A DNA stretch of 64,000 nucleotides. Origin: Agapanthus africanus (Eukaryota > Streptophyta > Magnoliopsida > Asparagales > Amaryllidaceae). The notes below the pieces were generated by a model. It had not been told where the DNA came from and ran no database searches. It was given only the letters and a program-made list of their open reading frames with translations. The number at the start of each line of letters is the position of its first letter. Position 1 is the first letter of the stretch. Below, piece after piece: positions 56,031-64,000 of the stretch. The translations under genes and the position numbers were made by a program. The stretch is from assembly GCA_030015575.1 (NCBI GenBank), contig JASDDO010000026.1, positions 196,565,739 to 196,629,738 on the forward strand. The letters run 5' to 3'.

Positions 56031-58099
56031 TGCAAGTGGGAGATTGTTAGTGTATATGCCCTATAGGCCATTACTGTATCATACTAGTTTGTATATTACT
56101 TGATGGAAGCTTGGGATATTCACAGTTGTATAGACAATCTTGCTCGAAATGGTAGTATGCTACTTGGTTTGTTTCTACTTTAATGTGTGCATGTGTTTCT
56201 TTTAGCATATCGCCTATACACATTAGTGGAGCTCTTAGGATCTTTGCTTGATTACCAGCGTTGTGATGGCAGTCACACTAGTGGGGGCTGGGTAATCTAC
56301 AAGCACATCCTTATACAGGTCCCTAGTCATTGGATTATCGAGACGGGGTATCGATACTCCGGAGTAGACTGCGTATGCGCTTCTCATCCCAGCAGGGGAG
56401 ATGGTCTGTCCCATAGCCATTAGCACGTCGTACTTGAGATAGTATGCGGGTGCTCGTTAGGTTACGAGTACACTGGACAAGACTCGTTGGGAACTGTTGG
56501 TTGGTACTATACTTATTGTCAGTTATCAGTTCCCAGGTGACATGAGTACAGCTTACTCCGCTGACTTGATACTGTCACTTCGCCTCGAGTGTGTTCCCAC
56601 TGTTCTTAGATTGCTACCTTACCACGGCTCAAATGAGTCGTGCAAACAGGTAGCAGTTGGGTGCAGTCCTGAAGTACTTGGAGGCAGTGACGGTTAGACT
56701 GGACTCGTCTCTTCCGGTATTGGGGGTTGATATCGCGCTGTGTCTAGGAGAGCCATTGCATAAAGTCCATTGCCAGGGCAAGCAAGATATACTGGTAGCG
56801 TTTCCAGTGTTATCTCAGGGTGTTCTGGGCTACACTCCGACACGACTTGTACCGCTATTAGGGGATTGACGTTTACCGCCCCTTAGGCCCGCCATGCGAT
56901 ACTCTCAGACGAACAGACCGGACTGTATGGAGATTGTCACATTCAGGCTCAGTAGGAGTTCGGATGGGTTCACCTCATCAGTCTTCTTATCGGCATCTAC
57001 TTGGGGACCGTTACGTACAGCTAGTACAGCTTGCGGCCTGTGGTTAAACCCACTGCCAGCGTAGTGTCGAGTCTTTAGAGTCCCACACAGAGGGCTATAA
57101 GCCTTTGGGTAAAACAGAGTAGAGGTCGCATGGTTTTGCGACGGGGTTCGTTCACATCCGCGCACTTGTGCACGTTTGGTGTCCGGGCAGTTATTACTAG
57201 CGGGCTTTAGTTTAAGCCAGATCCTAGTATATGTTTTGTGATTGGTTTTATCTCATTGTATTCATGTTCCTCGGAACACGGATGTGGGTGTGTATGCACA
57301 GTTGACAGAGGCAGAGGCAGAGGATTCGCATTAAGGTTGTTGACCGTTGACTTTTTCTAAACTCTAATGAGAATGAGAAATATGATTAATAATATTAATT
57401 AAGGATTATTGTGTCATGGTTGAGTTGAACATTTGACTTTTGTTGACTTGTTGACTTTGTTGATCGGTTGACCATTGTTGACTTGTTGACCATCATCATT
57501 TCATTTCAAAGATGCTTCTTGTTTCTTGCAATTGCATTAAATGAATGAAATAATAATGGTCATTCATAGACTAACCATCACAATTTCTTAATTATTATTA
57601 TTATCATTATTCCAAATATGAGAGCATGGTTGTAAAAGATCCTCATTCTTTCTTGCACTTTCTCTCTCATAGTTTTAGTTCATCCTCTTCCTCTCTCTCT
57701 AAGCTCTCATCTCTCATGAGTTGAGAATCATGAGCTCTTGAGATAAAACCACCATAACTCCTCTCTACTCATTCTAGGGTTCTAGGTTTAGCAAGCCAAG
57801 CACTTTAGTTACCTCTAGGTTAAGGTAAAAGCTCAAGGTAGAGGCCTTCGGGTGGATCCTTCTTCGACAAAGAGAAGACTACGAGGAGGAGCCGTTTAAA
57901 CCACTCCAAGGAGCAAGAAGAGAAGGAGTTCAAGACTTAGGTATAACCCACTAACCGAGTAGCTAAACTTGTAGTTAGTTTGCTAGGTTCTTGTTTAGCA
58001 AAGATCCTTTGTTTCTAGTCCATGTTGCCTTGTATAAAAAATCGTTTTTTACCTATTCCGCCTCCCCATAAGAACCGCGGTAGGCAACGTGGACTAACA
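56031..58099 (+). repeat. Polypurine tract and 3' LTR of element G
   Basis: CAAGTGGGAGAT precedes the LTR start (TGTTAGTGTATATG, 56045). The LTR ends GGACTAACA at 58099 and ATACT follows (58100-58104). W-box-like TTGACY motifs lie at about 57337-57495. Confidence 0.94.
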
Positions 58100-58104
58100 A
58101 TACT

Positions 58105-58780
58105 CTAGTCCATTTCTTCCTACATAGGTTTTCCCTGGTTAATATTGCATTTTTATATTCCTATAAAATGACTGACTTTCAGCGGGACTTTGATCTTCCA
58201 AAGTATCGATGCGAAGTAGCTATCCAACCCTCCATAATTAAGCACTCGGTTGAAGGGCTTGACTGAGATGATGTTATGAGATCCCTATCTCCAATTCATC
58301 TGACTTAGACTTCTTCTTCTATCGGTTTCCATCCAAATAGATAGCTGACTAAATTCCAGTGTTCCCTCCTTTCCGCTGTTCATACTCTTAAAAGCTAGCC
58401 ACCATTTTTCTGTCTTCCACTATTGTGCTACCTACACGTTCGGAATCTAGGCCAGAGAATATAAATGTGGGTACCTTTTCTGGAGGTTCAGATCTCCACA
58501 CAAGTAATCCTGCTAGAAATTAATGTGTCTGCCACATTCTAGATTAAACGTCTGACCTTTCAAAATGCCTTTCTAACTGAATAAATACCTTTCCAAAACC
58601 CTGACGCCAAGTCCATGTTCTTACACGTAGCATTCAAGATGCCGGTTTAAGCAGCTCTGATAGTCTTGATCCATCCGGTCTCCTTCTGTGCTGCCCACCT
58701 TCACCACCATTTTTCCGGCAAGGACATGTTCACATTCGTTGGATTTTTTGTACCTAGTATAGGGTGTTTATTGTCACCCC
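58105..58780 (-). pseudogene. LINE relic, upstream part (minus strand)
   Basis: On the minus strand LWKIKVPLKVSHFI can be read near 58215-58165, the start of the zf-RVT domain. KRYPHLYSLA stands near 58490-58460, a motif that precedes it in plant LINEs. Stops and shifts are frequent. Order and spacing fit the part at 45567-45901 once G is removed. The far left end of the LINE is not defined; 58780-58855 may be LINE or other DNA. Confidence 0.65.
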
Positions 58781-58855
58781 ATTGAGATGGGAATACGCAC
58801 GCGCTTGTCATGCGTACTACAGATTCCTCTTTGCCTAGGGTAGGCGGGGTTTTAT

Positions 58856-60181
58856 TGATTGTGGGATTGATTGATTCTCAAAAACTATCTATAACCGCAA
58901 TCAAGAACGGCGTCGCATGTAGCTAGCCGGTGAGTATGGGTCGGTCCACAGGGATGTTGTGTTTTCCTAATCGCGCTAACGAGTTAATTCCGAACAGTGT
59001 GAATAGATTAATTAAATCTAAAAACTAAATTATTCTATACTAAAATTATCTAGATCTAAATCTTGCTGGGATTAGGTTTAGGAATGGTTTGGAAATGTAA
59101 ATAAATCTCATTGCTTTCTATACCCAAATTAAGATCTAAAAGGAGTTGTGGTAATTATCAATAAAGGGGATTAGATCCATTCGGAAAGGTGTTCCTTCCA
59201 CTAGGTTCTTGTCCTTCCTTTAGAGATCCTTACCCTAACCTCCATGGAAAATGCGCGCAACTGGGCCTTTATACTACGGTATCACCGCTACCTCGAGGGA
59301 TAAGGAGCCGTAAGGCGCGGTGTGTGCGTGTATGCATGGAGTCCTATAGATTCTATGTGATGGGTAAGAAAGGGATGAGAGATCTTATCTCTCAAATGCC
59401 TTTCCCAAAGCTAACATCTAAGGCAAGGAATTAAAATCTAAACTAGAACAATTAAATAAAACTACTTACAGATGGCTCTCTCCAAACATCAACACAAGGT
59501 TGTCAGATCTGGATTCATGAATTGAAAAGAGGCACCGATGCTCTCCAAAAGAATTCTAAAATTTATTAATGAAGGGAGGCATACCTCAAAAGAGGTATTA
59601 GGGTCTCTATTTATAGGACATAGAAACCCTAGGGTTACAATTGACTCGCACATCTGCTATTACAAAAATACCTTTTAAGAAAAGACCTAGTCAAATATCC
59701 GCACACATTTTGGTAAAAAATTTAATTTTTATTTCCTTAACATTGCCGCAGAACTGCGGCCCGAGGCATGGTTTGGCCGCTGTTCCGCGGCCAAACAGGA
59801 GAGATGGCTCATCAGAGTTGGTGTGCTGGCTCTGCTTTACTTGTAATTCCTGTTTCTTCAGTACTTTTCTCACATTGACTTTTAGGTTTCTTCCAGATCT
59901 CCCAGTGAATATTTTCCATGGACTTTTAACCGTTCGCTTTGTAATCTTGGACCTTGCGCTGCCTTTGTACTTTGTAAACTGATCTTTGTGTAGGCTTTAT
60001 CAAGATCCTTCTGTTTATTGGTTGTAGTTCCACTTTTGCATCGTATTTTCATTGTTTTCACTGTTTTAGATCCAAGAACCTGTAACATGTAATATGTAGC
60101 AGACATGCGTCAAAAGCACCTGTTTCTTTATGAAACGAATAAGAATGGGGAATATAATAATGCAATATTATGGTATGAACA
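58856..60181 (-). repeat. 3' LTR of element F
   Basis: On the minus strand it begins TGTTCATACC at 60181 after the purine tract and ends near 58856 in AATCA; the exact end is uncertain by a few bases. The minus-strand TATA box TATAAATA is at 59615-59608. The GC double palindrome is at 59745-59792, 389 bp from the LTR start, against 388 bp in A. Confidence 0.82.
59745..59792 (-). repeat. GC-rich double palindrome in the LTR of F
   Basis: Plus-strand GCCGCAGAACTGCGGC (59745-59760) and GGCCGCTGTTCCGCGGCC (59775-59792). The first has changed on both sides (CCGCGG to CCGCAG and CTGCGG), so pairing is kept. Confidence 0.85.
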
Positions 60182-61895
60182 AATACCCCCAAACTTATCT
60201 TTTGCTCGTTCTCGAGCAAACTTAGTTTTATTCTCGACAAAAACCTAACCTCACTTTTGCAGGGAATCGCAATTGCACTGAGCTCGTGCAACAAGCCGTT
60301 AAACTTCTAGTTGTCCCTAGTAGGAGGAGTGTTGTCTCATGAGGGTTTTCAGCGGATACCACCCACAAAATCCTATCAATTTGGCTATTCGACTTTTGTT
60401 CTCCAATTAGGTTTTTTAACAAGGAATTCTATTATCGTCGACCCGTAAATTATCCACCCATATTCTTCACACTTCCTCATTATTTAACTTAGGATTATAT
60501 ATGTTCTATAGACTTACTTAGCTTTCGGCATTTCTTAAGTTTTCCTTCTAGGGTCCCATCTCCACTTAGGAATTTCTATCAACTCTACTAAAGATACAAG
60601 TTCTATTCTTCATTCCCCTCTCTTATCTAAATCCCAATCACATACCCCTACGTGTGTGTAAATATCACCCCTACACTTGGAAATTCAAATCAAGCAATCA
60701 TACCCTTGTCCGTTGTCCAAAGTACTTATTAATTGGTGAATTTTTAAATGAATTTTGCTTACATATCCTTCATGCGACCGTTAATACTTCATGAGGTACC
60801 AACAACCAATTACAAGATGTGTTTGCACATTAAAACGTAATTCCTAGTTTTGCAACACCCAAGGCTTTAGCAGTGTCTCCCAAACCAGTTGGTCTAAGGC
60901 ACTAGGTGATGAAGCACCCTCGCTAAATATTTTTTCATTAATGCAGCCTTAAGAAATCACAAAAACCAGTGTTCATTTCTTTCTCTTTATTCACTTTTAT
61001 TCTTTTATTTTCTTCGTACTAAGGACTTTAGACAAGAGCATTTCAAGGTCTCCTCTACTATTCCAAGTTTCAAAGTGCGTGATTGTGCAAATTGTTGGGT
61101 ATATATTTTCAGAATCTAGACTTAAGCTAGGAATTATTTTTCAAATTTATACTCTATTAAAAATATCAATACTTTTCCTTTGTTTTGACTTAGCCCAAGA
61201 ATTGAACTCAAAATTTGCCTATTTCTAAATAAACTACAATGGCATATACTTTCTACCGTTAAAATTAAAGGAAGGTTATTTTTAGGATTTTTAATTTACT
61301 AAATCTAAGATCTAGTTGTTCCTAACCGGTTAACCTATTTGTCAAACTTAAATCAAATATGCCAAAATTGAATACATTAATTTTTATAATTTTTATAATT
61401 TTTTCAATTTGTATGGGTTTTAAAATAAGTGTGCAAATGCAAAAATAGACATATGAATGCGAAGGACGAAGACTTACCGAGCATACGCCCAAACTTAAAC
61501 TTGATAGTGTCCTCACTGTCATGCTACACCAAGAGGGTCAAAATGTCGGCACGCCCCTGTTTATTTATTTATAATTTTTATTTTTTTTATTTATTTTTAT
61601 TTTTTTATAGAAAAAGAAAACAAAAATATATATACATGTATACAACAAGGTTCCCCCCAAACTTAAGCTTGGCCTTACACAAGCCAAAGGTTAGCACCAA
61701 CCATTCAAAAATCTTATCGTGGTAATGGTAGGGCTGGTGAAAGACTGGGGTGTAAAGGAAAGAAGTGAGAAGCACACGAGACCGAATGGGAAGAAGGGTG
61801 GAATATGGTCTCGGTGGAGGAGAAGAAGGGCGGAAAAGAGAAAGAAGGGTAGCACGATCTTGAGGGTGTAAATCGAGTGAATAAATTAGCGTAAT
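60182..61895 (-). other. 3' non-coding region of F with three purine tracts
   Basis: Homologous to 5262-6753 of A in reverse orientation. CCCAAACTTA-type tracts (purine tracts of the minus strand) lie at about 60187, 61488 and 61655. The first abuts the LTR and is the polypurine tract. Confidence 0.75.
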
Positions 61896-63566
61896 TTATG
61901 ATGACCGATATGTTAAAAGCGATTGTACTAATCTATCAACCCGTCTAGAAATGGGGTCAAATTCATCAAGATTCGCAAGAAAGCATGGGTACGTCAAACT
62001 TGGTATAGGAGATGAAAACGTAACGGTCTCTTGTACGGTCGGAACGATAGGAAGGACGAAAGGGAGTGAATTAGGGATAGTCTCATTCTCACCGTAGTAA
62101 ACTGTCTCGAACTTGAAAGATTCCATCAATGGTTCGAAATGACTATAAGCAACCGAGTTTGATGGTTTAACTAACTCATCTGAAAATTCAAAGGACTCAA
62201 ACTCGGGCGGTAAGTTATCAACATCGTCCCAAAAAGTGAAACACTCGTAAGTGTCTCGGCTGTGAGAACTGTGTCAGATTCAAAGGAAAAGTTTTCAAGC
62301 TCACAGTCGTCAAGCGTGATCTTGTGCATGGTTAGAACGATAGAAAGGAGGGAGGGTGATATAACAGTTAAAGGTTCGGGAGGATGAATTTGAAAATCCG
62401 ACACATCAAACAAAAATGGTTCAACCTCAATATTATCCTCAAGACTCTCCTCAATACTATCCTCATAAGTCTCCTCAATAGTTAACTCATCCATGCCATT
62501 ATCATCAAAATCAAGAGACATATGAAGTTCGGGAGAAACATTTAATGACTCGGGATGATGAATTGGACATAAAATTTCAATCAAATCTACTGGTTCATCA
62601 TCCAAAATATTCTCGGCATCTATATCCTCAATCAAGTGAAAATTAAATTTTTCTGACACCTCATCAAAAGCATGGATATTTATCAATTCAGATTCTAGAT
62701 TGGAGGTGTAAAGATCGAAAGGATTAAGTGTGGTTTCACTCGAAAGGTGTTCTTCACAATTTGGCAAATCAAGCACTACAAAATCACACAACTCGTTTTT
62801 ATTTTCAACTGGTGAACTATTTAGGGCAATCGATGGAAAACCGGAGTTGTGGTTTTCAATTGGATAAGGGTAGGTTTGATTTAGAAATCCTCTCATATTC
62901 TCACTCTGTCCAATCGCCTCCTTATATATTGAAAAATTTGGAGCTAGTTGGAAACTAGCTTCCTGTTCACTAGGTTCCATAAGGGCGGCCATGGACGCTT
63001 CCACATTCCTAGTCATTTTGTTTGTTGCTGCAATATAAGCTGCCAACGACTGTTCCAAACTAGACATGGGTGGTGAAGGGGTTTCGGTAAAAGATTCGAA
63101 ATTGTTTGGATATGTGAAACTCCCAAATGGCTGTGTGGAAGCAATGTCTAGTGAAGGTGGAAAGTCGGGTAGGACTGGTAGGAATTGGATGGTTGGACAG
63201 GGATAGGGTCAACATGTGGATAAAAAGGCGAATGGACTTGTTGATTCCTAGAACTAGATGAGTTGAGAGGGGTGAAAGATCGGCTACGAGATTGAGCAAT
63301 ATGCTCGCAATGGACATCAGTTTAGGAGTTACAGCAGGACTCGAAAAAATGGTATCAACATACGAAGGTGGTGAAGGTTGACATAGTTGACACAAAGTGA
63401 GTTGCAAAGTCGAACTGTTTCTCCTAGACGTTTCTATTTGATCTTTCAAAGAAATTTTGGGCATGGAGGGATTTTCCTTAAATCGACCGAAACAATTGAC
63501 ATACGAGGCAAAGTTAGGTTCGGGATACCAAAGTTCGGAAAGTGATTTATGATGTGGGGTACCCAT
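61896..63566 (-). pseudogene. Acidic protein relic of element F (gag capsid and protease missing)
   Basis: Three minus-strand frames follow one another: 63566-63060, 63067-62171 and 62129-61896. The middle one (298 aa) opens with a gag-tail-like coil (MSSLEQSLAAYI; A has VSSLEKSLEAFL). It passes directly into a strongly acidic Asp/Glu-rich segment containing ITLDDCELENF, which matches ITQEDCELERF after the protease of A. The capsid domain, zinc knuckle and protease between these parts are absent. The first frame is not recognised. Frames 1 and 2 overlap by 8 bp at ATGTCTAG. The last frame continues the acidic linker after a frameshift. A protein of this kind has no known role. Confidence 0.65.
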
Positions 63567-64000
63567 GATAGAAGAATGAGAAGAGAAAGAAGGTGGGTGT
63601 AAGTGGGGTGCAAGGATTTCTTAGTGACAAAATTTTGCAAGTTTTTATAAAAAAATTTCCTTTTTTTTCTCTTTATTTGGAAAAAATTTTTAGCAAAAAG
63701 ATTAAGGATATGCAAATCAGAAATGATAACTTGCAATCAGTTATTATTTTAAGCATATCACAAAGAATCCTGCATAAGATTTGTTATTTGGAAGGGAAAA
63801 GATTTTTAAGGTGCAAATAATTCTGCAGGCAGTTTTCAGAAGATATATATCGAGATTTGCAGAGAAGAGAAAAGTGAAGCATACAGTGCAAATTCCAGAG
63901 TATAATGTCACGAAGGCGCCGCCCTTCCGCGGCCGGAGGCAGGTTCCCACCGCGGTTCCGCGGCGGGGTAGTCGGCACGAGTCCCAAGAATTTTTCTGAC
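63567..64000 (-). other. 5' leader of F, with a GC-rich double palindrome
   Basis: GCGCCGCCCTTCCGCGGCC (63916-63934) and CCGCGGTTCCGCGGCGG (63950-63966) lie upstream of the coding relic. The rest is AT-rich and non-coding. The primer site is beyond the right edge. Confidence 0.75.

Larger units (their letters stand above)
45902..58099 (+). mobile_element. Element G: Ty1/copia retrotransposon, closely related to C, inactivated
   Basis: LTRs 45902-47952 and 56045-58099, a leader like that of C, and a gag-pol frame with three stops, interrupted by solo LTR H. ATACT flanks both ends (45897-45901 and 58100-58104). Coding identity to C is high by eye, but the LTR families differ in detail. G lies in the LINE relic. 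Confidence 0.94.
58856..64000 (-). mobile_element. Element F: reduced Athila-like gypsy element (3' part), reverse orientation
   Basis: A 1326-bp LTR (58856-60181) is followed, reading leftward on the minus strand from the right edge, by a gag-tail and acidic coding relic, a non-coding region and a purine tract. Its LTR is homologous to that of A (shared TATA region, GC palindromes, and the end with ACCGGCTAG). The 5' LTR and primer site are outside the window. No protease, RT or integrase is seen. Confidence 0.85.

Noticed and set aside
58780..58855. Start of a host gene next to F
   Set aside because: Too short to judge. It may be LINE or other DNA; no supported frame.

Overview
The window is plant nuclear DNA, almost certainly from a flowering plant. 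It is built almost entirely of LTR retrotransposons nested inside one another, and I see no ordinary host gene. The plant call rests on the Ty3/gypsy families (Athila-like, with an Asp-tRNA primer site, and Tat-like, with antisense genes), on Ty1/copia elements primed by initiator tRNA-Met, and on a plant-type LINE fragment. I cannot name the species.

Layout, left to right. Element A (1-8064) is an Athila-like, non-autonomous gypsy element whose 5' LTR starts outside the window. It sits in the 5' LTR of B, a non-autonomous copia element (8065-16778 and 26649-27742). Copia element C (16779-26643), the only one with a complete gag-pol reading frame, sits in the 3' LTR of B. B sits in the 5' LTR of D (27743-29622 and 39655-45566), a Tat-like gypsy derivative with gag and two antisense genes but no pol. 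A second non-autonomous copia element, E (29623-39649), sits in the gag gene of D. D lies in a decayed minus-strand LINE (45567-45901 and 58105 to about 58780). The LINE is also split by copia element G (45902-58099), whose pol gene is split by a reverse-oriented solo LTR, H (52832-54873). A second Athila-like derivative, F, runs on the minus strand from 58856 past the right edge. Target-site duplications are visible for C (ACTGT), E (GAGGG), G (ATACT) and H (GCAGG/GCGGG). One copy each is visible for A (AGGGC), B (GAGCT) and D (CCTTC).

How the parts work together. C is the only plausible source of copia enzymes here. B and E have decayed pol and no gag, yet keep LTRs, primer sites, purine tracts and very long leaders, as expected of elements moved in trans. 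A, D and F stand in the same relation to full gypsy elements outside the window.

The most unusual signals are non-coding. The four copia leaders (B, C, E, G) share structured RNA modules that show compensatory base changes: a long hairpin, a short hairpin, and three spaced hairpins whose loop differs between elements but is largely the same within one. A GC-rich double palindrome occurs about 205 nt after the primer site in all four copia elements and also in the unrelated gypsy elements A and F. Element A carries an antisense copy of nearly a whole mature tRNA-Asp, with CCA, at its primer site.

All alignments were made by eye; no search, folding or dating program was run.
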